Assembly: GCA_965655625.1 (NCBI GenBank)
Contig: CBFHHA010000003.1
Coordinates: 38,515-102,514, forward strand
DNA from: CAJJDF01 sp965655625
GTDB lineage: Bacteria > Bacteroidota > Bacteroidia > Flavobacteriales_D > CAJJDF01
DNA length: 64,000 bases
Direction of reading: 5' to 3'
This document shows, one piece after another, positions 7,616-16,022 of this stretch. A program made the translations under genes and the position numbers. Within the stretch, counting starts at the first letter, position 1. Every line of letters starts with the position of its first letter. The notes under the pieces were generated by a model. The model worked only from the letters and a program-made list of their open reading frames with translations, had not been told where the DNA came from and searched no databases.

Positions 7616-10273
7616 TTATCGAGTAAGGGTTACATGTCCTATTTTTTCGAAACTTTCCGTAGATAGTTTTTCTTTTCCTACTATTCTCCAAATGTAAACT
7701 CCGTTTGGAGCTTCTTTTCCGTTGTAGGTTCCGTCCCATTCAAAATCTATTTCTGGTGACGTAAATAATAACTCACCCCAACGGTTAAATATGTAAATTT
7801 CATATTCTTCCACAGAATTGTTATTGAAAATCACACTAAATTTATCATTCAGTCCATCGTCATTTGGCGTAAATGAATTTGGAACCCAATAGCTTAATGG
7901 ATTTTTTATTGTTACGTTCTTTGTGATTTGATCAGTACATCCACCTTCGTTGTCAACAAAAAGGGTTATTGGATAAACTCCTCCATCGGTTTTTGGAAAA
8001 ATGTAAAAGTCATCTTGATTGGTTGACCCTCCCAGTCCTGCAAAATCCCAGAAATATAATGTTGCACCTGTTGATTGATTGGTAAAATTAACAAGTGTAT
8101 TTGGAATAATACTCTCTGCTGGATCATATACAAAATCAGCTACTGGCGTTGGAAATCCACAAACCATATTTGGAAAAATAGAATCTACACTACAGCCTAA
8201 TGTATTGACTAAAGTTACTTTTATATCAAAACACGCGTAGGTATTATAAATATGGCTCGCAGTTCCTTGAGAATTGCTGATGCCTCCATCCCCAAATTCC
8301 CAATAAATACTATCGAAAAATGTCATATCAGAATTATTTGTAAACACAACTGTTTCTGGAATACAAAGAGAATCTTTGTCAGCAGAAATGTTGATTGTGT
8401 TCTGAACTTGAACATAGCTGATTTCAACTGTATCAGGATAGGTAAGGCAGCCATCTAAACGTTCTTGAAGTACGTAATTGTATACTCCATAGTCACTAAC
8501 TGTGGTGTTTGGTGTATAACTGGTAGGGTCGTCAAAATTAGACGTGTTGATTACTGGCACCGTAAAGTAATTCCATGAGTCGAGTGTTCCTCCCGGTGTT
8601 GGTGTTGGTGCCAAAGTTTGGTTTAGCAAACAGGTTGTGAAATCCATCCCAGCATTTGATTTTGGTTTTGGTTTCACAAAAATATCTATTGTGGTATCGT
8701 GTGTGCAGCCAAAGTTATCAAACACAGTAAAAGTGTAGGTGTAAAGTCCGGGAATGGTGTGTTTTAGTATTGCTGTCGAATCATTTGGTCTTCCTATTAC
8801 ATTTGGTGAGGCATTCCAAAATGAGGTATCAGTTACGGATGTGATTGTAGTAGATACGTTGGGTGGTCTTATGAGCGTATCAAACTTTACTCCCCAAAAG
8901 AAAATATTTCCATCGTCTATCCCAATGTTGTCTCTTACCCTTAATATCCATCTTCCATTCATCGGACATCCGGCAAATTGAGTATTCATATTTTGAAAAG
9001 GTGTGTAAGTTCCTGCTGGAAGATAAAACTCGTTCATATAATTGTTTCCCAAAACATCGGTAAAATTATATTGATGAACATTTGCCTCGTTTGTCATTGT
9101 ATTGTAACGAGGATTTATTTGGGTAAATCTATAGGTGTAGCCAACTCCGGCATTGAGCGGTGTTGGAAAAATTCCTGCTGGATCCACGGGTTCTCCCATA
9201 AAGGTGTTTCCTCCACCAGGATTGGTTTTTAATACTGCAGTTTGTCCATTTGGACAGGAAAGCTGTATGTCTAAATCTCCTAAGTAGGAGTGTTCCATAT
9301 TGACATAAATTTCCTCAAGAAATCCCGGTTGATAGAGGGCACCATTGTCAAATATACTGACGTCAATGGTGTCGTAAAATGAAACACCTGTTCCGTCAGG
9401 AAGTGGCGTAAGTCCCGCGTTATTCAAAACAGGCGTTTGATAAGGCTTGTAAATGGTAGGAGCAATAATAACGGCTGTGTCTTCCAAACAAATGGTGTCA
9501 TTTGGAAAAACAAAGGATTGAGAAAAACTCGGTACATCGGAAATAATAACTCTTACCGAATGATCAATATTCTGGCATCCTAAAGTATCTTCAACCACCA
9601 AATGAACATCGAATATTCCGTTGGAATTAAAGGTGTGTGAAATGTTCTGTCCAGGAGTTGAGTATCCATCTCCTAACTTCCAAGTGAAAGACGAAGTGGA
9701 GTTAGATTGGCTATAGGCAGTCCCAGAGTTTGGATAACTTGCATTTCCAAAGAAATTAATTGTTTCTCCTCTACAGGCTCTTATTATTCGTAAAGCAGTT
9801 GTATCAGGGGTTGAGGATACGCTGTCGCCATTTGCAATGAATGCTTGGCAGGCTAATTCACAAGAAATATTGGCCGACCATCCATTGTTGGCTTGAGAAC
9901 CATTAGAGGTGAAAACAAAAGTCAAACTACCGCTTGGGTGACTTGATTTGAATATTCTTCCTATAAGAGTACCAGTTCCACTGTAACATCCAAGAAATGG
10001 ACTGGCTGTGGTTGGACCATCATAAATACACAGGACATCAAATCCCATTTGGGTTTGAAAAGAAGTAAAAGAAACTTGAATTACTCGGCCGGCTGTACTT
10101 GGTGTAAATGTTTTGGTTAAGTTTTGGTTGTTTCCATAAAGTCCAAGCCCACCGTTGTCATAGAAAATCCCCGAGCATGTGGAGGTGGTTCCGTTATTCA
10201 TGTTGTAGTTCTGGGATACTCCTGCGGTATGAAAACCAAGAAATAGAACAAGTATGAGATTGATGTGCTTCAT
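7616..10273 (-). CDS. Secreted multidomain protein (CUB, PKD, P-domain, CHU_C sorting domain)
   Basis: 885 residues. A signal peptide (about 1-20, ending GVSQ) is followed by a CUB-like domain (about 32-138), a PKD domain (165-245, WKLGDG), a proprotein-convertase P-type beta-sandwich (about 300-468, ending GRWILRVRDN), two further PKD-like domains (about 622-705, WEFGDG; 708-788, FWDFAG) and a C-terminal CHU_C domain (795-885: PNSFTPNDDGLND, FNRWGELLF, WDGTYNG, PNGVYIWRI). The last domain is the type IX secretion, type B signal, so the protein should be exported to the cell surface. No protease or glycosidase domain is present, so an adhesive or structural role is more likely than catalysis. 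Its start shares a TAATG junction with the upstream gene. Confidence 0.85.
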   Translation of the reverse strand: MKHINLILVLFLGFHTAGVSQNYNMNNGTTSTCSGIFYDNGGLGLYGNNQNLTKTFTPSTAGRVIQVSFTSFQTQMGFDVLCIYDGPTTASPFLGCYSGTGTLIGRIFKSSHPSGSLTFVFTSNGSQANNGWSANISCELACQAFIANGDSVSSTPDTTALRIIRACRGETINFFGNASYPNSGTAYSQSNSTSSFTWKLGDGYSTPGQNISHTFNSNGIFDVHLVVEDTLGCQNIDHSVRVIISDVPSFSQSFVFPNDTICLEDTAVIIAPTIYKPYQTPVLNNAGLTPLPDGTGVSFYDTIDVSIFDNGALYQPGFLEEIYVNMEHSYLGDLDIQLSCPNGQTAVLKTNPGGGNTFMGEPVDPAGIFPTPLNAGVGYTYRFTQINPRYNTMTNEANVHQYNFTDVLGNNYMNEFYLPAGTYTPFQNMNTQFAGCPMNGRWILRVRDNIGIDDGNIFFWGVKFDTLIRPPNVSTTITSVTDTSFWNASPNVIGRPNDSTAILKHTIPGLYTYTFTVFDNFGCTHDTTIDIFVKPKPKSNAGMDFTTCLLNQTLAPTPTPGGTLDSWNYFTVPVINTSNFDDPTSYTPNTTVSDYGVYNYVLQERLDGCLTYPDTVEISYVQVQNTINISADKDSLCIPETVVFTNNSDMTFFDSIYWEFGDGGISNSQGTASHIYNTYACFDIKVTLVNTLGCSVDSIFPNMVCGFPTPVADFVYDPAESIIPNTLVNFTNQSTGATLYFWDFAGLGGSTNQDDFYIFPKTDGGVYPITLFVDNEGGCTDQITKNVTIKNPLSYWVPNSFTPNDDGLNDKFSVIFNNNSVEEYEIYIFNRWGELLFTSPEIDFEWDGTYNGKEAPNGVYIWRIVGKEKLSTESFEKIGHVTLTR

Positions 10274-10701
10274 TATTTTTTGGCTAATTTATTGATTTGA
10301 GAATGAGATAATAATGTCAAAACATAGTCAGTTTCTCCTAGTCTAAAAATGAGGTTGTTATCCATGTGTCTTTCTATTTCCAGTTGCAATACATTTAGTT
10401 CTCTTGTTTCAATCAGTTTAATTAAATCTTCTGCGGAAATTGTAATCGATTCACCTTTGTTTTGCATCAATGAAACGTTCGTCAAAATTTCGTGATTTTG
10501 TGCAGATTCAATCTTTTCTTTTGTCAGAACCAGAGAATGAAAAAGAAATACTTCAAAATATTTTTTTTGCGCTGGGTTTTTTAAAATCTGATCGCAGATT
10601 TCTATTGAATATACCTCTCGAAGTTTCGACTCAAGTGATTGTTTTTCTTGCGAAAAACTCAATAAAATGGGCAATATCACAAGGATAATTAGTTTCTTCA
10701 T
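10273..10701 (-). CDS. Small secreted protein of unknown function
   Basis: 142 residues with an N-terminal hydrophobic signal (MKKLIILVILPILLSFS), then a charged, mainly helical body. No known domain was recognised. It is translationally coupled to the 885-residue surface protein: its stop TAA and the next ATG share one base (TAATG). It lies 67 bp after the CHU_C membrane protein, within the presumed sigma-factor operon. This suggests an accessory role for the surface protein, for example as a periplasmic partner; that is inference from position only. Confidence 0.6.
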   Translation of the reverse strand: MKKLIILVILPILLSFSQEKQSLESKLREVYSIEICDQILKNPAQKKYFEVFLFHSLVLTKEKIESAQNHEILTNVSLMQNKGESITISAEDLIKLIETRELNVLQLEIERHMDNNLIFRLGETDYVLTLLSHSQINKLAKK

Positions 10702-10768
10702 GAAGGGTTAATGATTTGATAAAATATTTATTTAACTAAAATACTATTTTATGATAAATTAATAACAA

Positions 10769-12034
10769 TTAGTTACTCACATTTGTGATAGTTCCTTTAT
10801 ACACTTCTTTATTTCCGAACTCATTTGTGAGTGTTACCACCCAAACATAGGAACCAAAAGGACATCTAGTGCCGTCTGGTAAAAGCCCATTCCATGGGTT
10901 TTGAAAAGAATTTGTGGTGTAAATAAGCTGACCGTTTCGTGCATAGATATTCATAGAAAATTTGACATTCAAACTACTTAATTCCACAGGGATAAATAGA
11001 TCGTTCATGTTGTCTCCGTTTGGCGAGAATCCGTAGTCTTTTCTAAAATTATAAATTCCCGGAATTTCTATTTTTTGTGATACAGATTTTGTACAACCAA
11101 ATTCAGTTGTGCTTTTGCATACAATGTTATAGATTCCAGCTTTTGTGTATGAATGTGAAAAATTTCTTTCATTTGATGTGGTTCCATCTCCTAAATCCCA
11201 GGAGTGAGTGGCATTTGAGGAATGAGTCACTTCAAAATCATAGTTGTTTTTAATAGAAAACTCATCATGTTGTACTTCCATGCTTATTTCAGGTGAATTT
11301 TTCACTTCTATAGATTGAGTTTCCTCAGCTAATATATTTCCGTTCTCGTTCAAAATAACTAGCGAAACCGATTTTAGACCTGCTGATTTTGTAATGAACT
11401 TTTGAATACTTCCTTTTAAAGTTGGCTCGTTATCGATTCTCCATTCATAGGTGTGCGAAATGTTATTCTCTTTAGAAGTGAGGTAAATAGTTTCTCCAGA
11501 ACAAATAGTTTTAGGCAAATAGAATGAGGCCGTGGCAGATTCTAGTTTTACTGTTTCTGTTACCTGATTTTCTGCTCTTTGAGTTACCGAATAAGGGCGT
11601 TCTGTCTGTGACTCTTGTCCTAAATCATTTTTTCTTTCCTCTGTTGAGTTTGGAACTACAGAAATATGTTTTTCAGGTTTGTCACTATTTTTTGTGATTG
11701 GTGCTGTTTCAGTTTTTTCTTTAATTCCTTCTGGCTCTATCTGAGGAGTTTTATTCAATGTATTGTTCTCCATTGTTTTTACCCTTTCAACTACTACAGT
11801 GTCAATGGATGAAATTTGCTTTTCACTTTCAAATTTCCATTTCTTATTATTTACCAGGTATGCGGTCGCTGTTCCCAAAACTACACAGGTAACTATGGCA
11901 ATAAACCATTTCGTTGCATAAAATGGAACTGTTGGGTTACCTTTTTTTTGAAATGTTTCCCAAGCGCCATTTTCGTAGGGCATCTCATGACTATTCACAG
12001 AATTTCTGACTATTTCTTCAAAATTTTGTTTCAT
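10769..12034 (-). CDS. Membrane-anchored PKD/CHU_C protein in the anti-sigma position
   Basis: 421 residues. A cytoplasmic N-terminus of about 40 residues (MKQNFEEIVRNSVNSHEMPY) is followed by one membrane helix (about 43-61), a long Thr/Glu/Lys-rich linker (66-165), an Ig-like region (about 170-245), a PKD domain (279-304, SWDLGDGTTS) and a CHU_C domain (333-417: YGFSPNGDNMNDLF, WNGLLPDG, FGSYVW). It overlaps the ECF sigma gene by 4 bp (ATGA). Overlap, membrane topology and a short N-terminal domain are the usual features of an anti-sigma factor. No classical zinc-binding anti-sigma motif is visible, so the assignment rests on position and topology. A CHU_C domain on an inner-membrane protein is unusual. 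Confidence 0.7.
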   Translation of the reverse strand: MKQNFEEIVRNSVNSHEMPYENGAWETFQKKGNPTVPFYATKWFIAIVTCVVLGTATAYLVNNKKWKFESEKQISSIDTVVVERVKTMENNTLNKTPQIEPEGIKEKTETAPITKNSDKPEKHISVVPNSTEERKNDLGQESQTERPYSVTQRAENQVTETVKLESATASFYLPKTICSGETIYLTSKENNISHTYEWRIDNEPTLKGSIQKFITKSAGLKSVSLVILNENGNILAEETQSIEVKNSPEISMEVQHDEFSIKNNYDFEVTHSSNATHSWDLGDGTTSNERNFSHSYTKAGIYNIVCKSTTEFGCTKSVSQKIEIPGIYNFRKDYGFSPNGDNMNDLFIPVELSSLNVKFSMNIYARNGQLIYTTNSFQNPWNGLLPDGTRCPFGSYVWVVTLTNEFGNKEVYKGTITNVSN

Positions 12035-12612
12035 TCTAATTGTTTTGTTCGAGCTAAATTGAACTTTTTTTCCAATGTAATTTTAATTTTTGCTTTTGCT
12101 TTCGCGTAATTAGATTTAGAAGTTCCAGGACTGATTTCCAAAATTTCAGCCACCTCCTGATGGGTATAGTTTTCTATCGCATACAAGTTGAATACTAATT
12201 TGTAGGCAGGTGAGAGTGTTTCCATGGCCTCCAAGATATCTTCAGGTTTGATTTTACTATATCTACTTTCGTTTTCTTCTAGTTCGTTGTAAAAACTGTT
12301 TTTATCCTCTATGTTTCCTTCTTCTTCTAAATTGAATTTGTTTTTATACTTTCTGTAATGATCGATAGCCGTGTTGACAAAAATTCTTCTTACCCAGCCT
12401 TCAATTGATCCAGTAATCTCATATTTTTCCAAATTGTCAAAAACCTTAACGAATGCATCTTGTAAAATATCTTGTGCTTCGTCACTGTCTTTGGCGTAAC
12501 GAGTACAAACAACCATCATTTTTGAGTAGAAATGTTTGAAAAAAAGCTCTTGGCCTCTTTTGTTTTTCTTGATGCATAATTGGATGATTTCATTCAGCTC
12601 GTCTTTCGTCAA
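12031..12612 (-). CDS. ECF-family RNA polymerase sigma factor
   Basis: 193 residues of the RpoE/ECF family. Region 2 spans about 20-90 (DSDEAQDILQDAFVKVFDNL, then EGWVRRIFVNTAIDHYRK) and region 4 about 128-180 (SPAYKLVFNLYAIENYTHQE, then AEILEISPGTSKSNYAKAK). The start is TTG at 12612. The frame has an upstream in-frame stop and no ATG or GTG before it, so TTG is the only normal choice. It is the first gene of the minus-strand cluster and overlaps the membrane PKD/CHU_C gene. The expected job is to direct transcription of surface-protein genes in response to that partner; this is inferred from the gene pair. Confidence 0.9.
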   Translation of the reverse strand: MTKDELNEIIQLCIKKNKRGQELFFKHFYSKMMVVCTRYAKDSDEAQDILQDAFVKVFDNLEKYEITGSIEGWVRRIFVNTAIDHYRKYKNKFNLEEEGNIEDKNSFYNELEENESRYSKIKPEDILEAMETLSPAYKLVFNLYAIENYTHQEVAEILEISPGTSKSNYAKAKAKIKITLEKKFNLARTKQLE

Positions 12613-12686
12613 AGTGCTTCTGTTTTTCGTGTTTAAAACGGAGTTTGTACTGTGTGGTTGCCTCTATGGATTGAATTTTTTCTAAA

Positions 12687-12705
12687 TTACTCTAATTTTG
12701 AGTAA
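12687..12705. promoter_or_regulatory. Inverted repeat between sigma factor gene and mdh
   Basis: TTACTC (12687-12692) and GAGTAA (12700-12705) form a perfect 6-bp dyad around a 7-nt AT-rich spacer. It lies in the 200-bp divergent intergenic region 12613-12812. It could be an operator for either gene. No perfect -7 box was found for mdh or the sigma gene. Confidence 0.3.
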
Positions 12706-12812
12706 ATTCTAAAAATTAATCCTTCAACTTTAGCCCCTAATTAAATAATAATTTATCTAATTTTTGTAGTTTCGCCTTAAAATTAATTTATTCATTTAAT
12801 CATCAATACAAT

Positions 12813-13736
12813 ATGAAAGTAACAGTTGTAGGAGCTGGAGCAGTAGGTGCCAGTTGTGCAGAATACATAGCGATAAAAGATTTCGCTTCGGAAGTAGTTT
12901 TATTAGATATCAAAGAAGGATATGCAGAAGGAAAAGCAATGGACCTTATGCAAACTGCCTCGTTAAATGGTTTTGATACCAAAATAGTGGGAAGTACAAA
13001 TGACTATGCTAAAACTGCGGGAAGTGATGTGTGTGTAATTACATCAGGAATTCCAAGAAAGCCAGGAATGACGAGAGAGGAGTTAATCGGAATTAACGCT
13101 GGAATTGTAAAAACTGTTTCTTCTTCATTAATTGAGCACTCCCCAGAAACAATTATTATTGTCGTATCTAACCCAATGGACACGATGACCTACTTAGTTC
13201 ATCAAACAACCAACATTCCAAAGAATAGAATTATTGGAATGGGTGGAGCTTTGGATTCTGCTCGATTTAAGTATAGATTGGCCGAAGCGTTGGGTTGTCC
13301 AATTTCGGATGTAGATGGGATGGTAATTGGAGGTCATTCTGACAAAGGAATGGTTCCATTGATTGACAAAGCTACAAGAAATGGAGTGCCTGTTTCTGAA
13401 TTTATAGACGATGCCAAAAAAGACTACGTGGTTCAAGAAACAAAAGTAGGAGGGGCAACTCTTACAGGTTTGTTAGGAACTTCTGCTTGGTATGCACCTG
13501 GTGCTGCCGTAAGTGGATTGGTTCAAGCAATTGCGTGTGACCAAAAGAAAATGTTCCCTTGCTCAACTTTACTAGAAGGAGAATATGGACTAAACGATTT
13601 GTGTATTGGTGTGCCAGTAATTCTTGGAAAAAACGGAATAGAAAAAATCGTAGAAATCTCATTGACTGACGCAGAAAAGGCGAAAATGCAAGAAAGTGCT
13701 GAAGGTGTAAAAGCAACAAATGGGCTTTTAAGTTAG
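12813..13736 (+). CDS. mdh: Malate dehydrogenase
   Basis: 307-residue NAD-dependent malate dehydrogenase of the LDH-like group, oxidising malate to oxaloacetate in the TCA cycle. The N-terminal nucleotide motif is VVGAGAVGASCA (about 5-16). Substrate arginines lie in IPRKPGMTREEL, and the catalytic histidine is in IGGHSDKGMVP. Length is full for the family. It stands alone, divergent from the sigma factor operon and followed by a tRNA gene with its own promoter. Two further TCA-cycle genes (aconitase and sucC) occur elsewhere in the window. Confidence 0.95.
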   Translation: MKVTVVGAGAVGASCAEYIAIKDFASEVVLLDIKEGYAEGKAMDLMQTASLNGFDTKIVGSTNDYAKTAGSDVCVITSGIPRKPGMTREELIGINAGIVKTVSSSLIEHSPETIIIVVSNPMDTMTYLVHQTTNIPKNRIIGMGGALDSARFKYRLAEALGCPISDVDGMVIGGHSDKGMVPLIDKATRNGVPVSEFIDDAKKDYVVQETKVGGATLTGLLGTSAWYAPGAAVSGLVQAIACDQKKMFPCSTLLEGEYGLNDLCIGVPVILGKNGIEKIVEISLTDAEKAKMQESAEGVKATNGLLS

Positions 13737-13755
13737 GATTTTATAAAGATAAAAG

Positions 13756-13763
13756 TATATTTG
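13756..13763 (+). promoter_or_regulatory. -7 promoter box for tRNA-Gly
   Basis: TATATTTG is a perfect TAnnTTTG box ending 11 nt before the mature tRNA 5' end and after the mdh stop, so the tRNA has its own promoter. Confidence 0.6.
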
Positions 13764-13774
13764 CAAACTCTTAA

Positions 13775-13847
13775 GCGGGAGTAGCTCAGTTGATAGAGCG
13801 TCAGCCTTCCAAGCTGAGGGTCGCGGGTTTGAGCCCCGTCTCCCGCT
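13775..13847 (+). tRNA. tRNA-Gly (anticodon UCC)
   Basis: 73-nt cloverleaf. The acceptor stem is GCGGGAG with CTCCCGC and discriminator T; the D stem is GCTC/GAGC. The anticodon stem TCAGC/GCTGA encloses loop CTTCCAA (anticodon TCC), and the T stem is GCGGG/CCCGT. The 3' CCA is not encoded. The normally invariant elbow pair G19-C56 is replaced by A19 (D loop AGTTGATA) and U56 (T loop TTTGAGC), a compensated change. Confidence 0.95.
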
Positions 13848-13880
13848 CATAGTTTACAAATTGGTAGACTCACCAAAAAA

Positions 13881-13908
13881 ACTCTTAGTGTTAACTAAGA
13901 GTTTTTTT
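13881..13908 (+). terminator. Rho-independent terminator after tRNA-Gly
   Basis: Stem ACTCTTAGT/ACTAAGAGT (9 bp) with loop GTTA, followed by seven T and preceded by A residues, so it may work in both directions. Confidence 0.85.
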
Positions 13909-13921
13909 ATTTTAATGAGCT

Positions 13922-13997
13922 CCCAAAATGATAAACCAATCAAGGTCAAGGTGGCACCTCGGGTAAAATTACACCTCAATTTTCCGATTGGTTTGGG
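13922..13997. repeat. Dyad-flanked intergenic block, possible mobile-element end
   Basis: AAACCAATC (13933-13941) and GATTGGTTT (13986-13994) are perfect inverted arms, extended by CCCAAA (13922-13927) and TTTGGG (13992-13997). They enclose a less AT-rich core (GTGGCACCTC and similar) that looks unlike the flanks. No ORF is inside. It may be the solo remnant of a transposon terminus placed beside a tRNA gene, or a structured RNA. Confidence 0.3.
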
Positions 13998-14030
13998 CTA
14001 ATTCCTCATTTAAAAAAAAATAGATAAACA

Positions 14031-14064
14031 AAAAAAATCTTTCCTGAATAATCAGGAAAGATTT
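14031..14064 (-). terminator. Terminator of the outer-membrane protein gene
   Basis: A 13-bp stem, AAATCTTTCCTGA (14035-14047) with TCAGGAAAGATTT (14052-14064), loop ATAA. On the minus strand it is followed by a T run. It lies 24 bp after the stop of the gene at 14088. Confidence 0.9.
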
Positions 14065-14087
14065 TTTAGTTGTAAGAAAAATATTTC

Positions 14088-14939
14088 TTAGAAGTGGAAT
14101 GTTACATTAACAGCAGCAGACCCACCAAATGCAGCAGAAGCACCATCGTCAATTCCAATATTCAAACCTGAACTTTTTAATACTTGCGAATCAGTTTGTT
14201 CTGTTGTACCAGAATTATCAGTTTCTGTTGAGTTCGTAGCATTAGAAGCTGTGAATCCAATTCCCCATCCAAATTCAGCACCAATGGCAATTTTTGGAAG
14301 TACGAAATAATCTACACCTACAAAACCTCTAGCTCCAAATCCAAAAGAACCAGACTTTGTGATTCCTAAGTTTCTTGTTGCACCGGCAGCCTCTACACCT
14401 TCAGTAATTGCATTTTGAAGATCTAGATTATAATCAAATGAAGTTGTGGGTGTAGGAGATCCGATTACCAACAAGGCTTCAGCTCCGTAAAAACCTTGCA
14501 ATCTGTTGTGTCCTCTTCTCAACTCTTTTCCAAAACCTAATACGATATTAGTTACAACATCTTTTTGTGTTTGAATGTAGTTGTTTTCACCGTTAGTACC
14601 GTAAACATCTAATACAGACTCTTCACTAAAAGAGGAATAATTGATTCCAACTTTTACTCTCCAAGCTTCAGTTGAGCTAGTAAACATTTTTCCAACAATT
14701 ACATTGTTAAATCCTGTTACATGACCTAGGTGTTGAGCAGTAGATCCAGTGTTTACGTTCAATTTTAATGCATTTAATCCAAAATCGATTAATGGTACAG
14801 CATCAAACTGAATCGCCCAGTCTCCCGCCTGTGGCAAGTACTCTAGACCTTTTTTGTTTTTCATTGAAGTAGTACTTCCTTGAGCGAAAGCAAAACTTCC
14901 AGCAAATAATGCTGCAGCGAATAAAATGTTCTTTTTCAT
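14088..14939 (-). CDS. Outer-membrane beta-barrel protein
   Basis: 283 residues. A clear signal peptide (MKKNILFAAALFAGSFAFAQ) is followed by glycine- and aromatic-rich alternating strands and a C-terminus ending in Phe (AAVNVTFHF), as in outer-membrane barrels. Stretches such as FGFGARGFVGVDYFVLPKIA and GAEFGWGIGFTASN are typical of porin-like proteins of Bacteroidota. No ligand or partner can be assigned. It is monocistronic, with a strong terminator just downstream, which suggests an abundant product. Confidence 0.75.
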   Translation of the reverse strand: MKKNILFAAALFAGSFAFAQGSTTSMKNKKGLEYLPQAGDWAIQFDAVPLIDFGLNALKLNVNTGSTAQHLGHVTGFNNVIVGKMFTSSTEAWRVKVGINYSSFSEESVLDVYGTNGENNYIQTQKDVVTNIVLGFGKELRRGHNRLQGFYGAEALLVIGSPTPTTSFDYNLDLQNAITEGVEAAGATRNLGITKSGSFGFGARGFVGVDYFVLPKIAIGAEFGWGIGFTASNATNSTETDNSGTTEQTDSQVLKSSGLNIGIDDGASAAFGGSAAVNVTFHF

Positions 14940-15063
14940 AATTGTTTTTTATGGTTTATAATACCTCAATATATGTATTTTTTTTTGTGAATCAAATTAT
15001 TTGGCTCATTTATAGATTCCTTATTATCAACTCTACTATGTTCACAAGTTGAGTTTTAATCAC

Positions 15064-15071
15064 TACTTTTG
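15064..15071 (+). promoter_or_regulatory. -7 promoter box, PLP-enzyme gene
   Basis: TACTTTTG matches TAnnTTTG exactly. It ends 6 nt before the ATG at 15078, giving little or no leader. Confidence 0.6.
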
Positions 15072-15077
15072 TACTCT

Positions 15078-16022
15078 ATGAAACAATTATTTCCTCTTGG
15101 ATATTCGAGTGTCGAAAACATTAAAGAAGTGCTTTTTGATTCAAATCATCTCTCAATAGATGTGTTGAGGGAAGATTTAAATCACCCAATAATTCAAGGA
15201 AATAAATTCAGAAAACTTCAGTACAATATTCTTAATGCCCAAAAAAAAGGAAACGGAACTTTACTCTCTTTTGGTGGTGCATACTCTAACCATATTGCAG
15301 CAGTTGCAGCAGCTGGTAAAGAGTATGGATTCAAAACTATTGGGGTTATTCGAGGAGAAGAAACCCTTCCACTAAATCCAACTTTGGCTCGTTGCAAGCA
15401 AGATGGGATGGAGTTCCATTACGTAGAAAGATCTACCTACAAAATGAAAAACACCCAAGACTTCAAAGAATACTTGAGAAATAAATTTGGTTCTTTTTAC
15501 CTCATTCCAGAGGGAGGAACAAATTACTATGCCGTAAATGGGTGCATGGAAATTATTGAGGATTACAGCCAATATGACTTCATTTGCTGCCCTATTGGAA
15601 CCGGTGGAACTGTGGCAGGAATTACTTTGGCTAATCAGGGAAAGGCAAAAATCTTGGGGTTTTCTTCCCTTAAAGGCGGTGAATTCTTGAACCAAGAGAT
15701 TCGAGAGCATATTATGACTGTTACCAATGACGAAGAACTAACAGCTGAGGTTCTTCAGTCTTTCGAATTGATTACTGAGTTTCATTTTGGAGGATATGCC
15801 AAATTCACAAATGAATTACTTAATTTTGTGCGTAATTTTCATTCCAATCACCAAATAAAGTGGGACATAATTTATAATGGAAAAATGGCGTTCGGGGTGT
15901 ATGAATTAATTAAAGCAGGCTTTTTTCCCAAGAACAGTCGAATCCTACTGGTGCATACAGGAGGTATTCAAGGTTTAGCTGGAATTGAGCAAAGAAATAA
16001 CATGACAATATATGAGGATTAA
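15078..16022 (+). CDS. PLP-dependent enzyme, ACC deaminase/D-cysteine desulfhydrase family
   Basis: 314 residues, fold type II PLP enzyme. The cofactor lysine is expected in IIQGNKFRKLQYN (Lys43 by the family pattern). SFGGAYSNH (about 64-72) contacts the substrate carboxylate, and the phosphate-binding loop is PIGTGGTVAGI (about 172-182). The family includes D-cysteine desulfhydrase and 1-aminocyclopropane-1-carboxylate deaminase; the substrate cannot be decided from sequence. The ATG at 15078 is preferred over an in-frame TTG at 15069, which lies inside the -7 box. Its end overlaps the start of the glucosaminidase gene by 11 bp. Confidence 0.85.
   Translation: MKQLFPLGYSSVENIKEVLFDSNHLSIDVLREDLNHPIIQGNKFRKLQYNILNAQKKGNGTLLSFGGAYSNHIAAVAAAGKEYGFKTIGVIRGEETLPLNPTLARCKQDGMEFHYVERSTYKMKNTQDFKEYLRNKFGSFYLIPEGGTNYYAVNGCMEIIEDYSQYDFICCPIGTGGTVAGITLANQGKAKILGFSSLKGGEFLNQEIREHIMTVTNDEELTAEVLQSFELITEFHFGGYAKFTNELLNFVRNFHSNHQIKWDIIYNGKMAFGVYELIKAGFFPKNSRILLVHTGGIQGLAGIEQRNNMTIYED

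Noticed and set aside
12813..13736. Lactate dehydrogenase instead of malate dehydrogenase
   Set aside because: The substrate loop has IPRKPGMTREEL with the arginine typical of malate dehydrogenase, and other TCA genes are present in the window.
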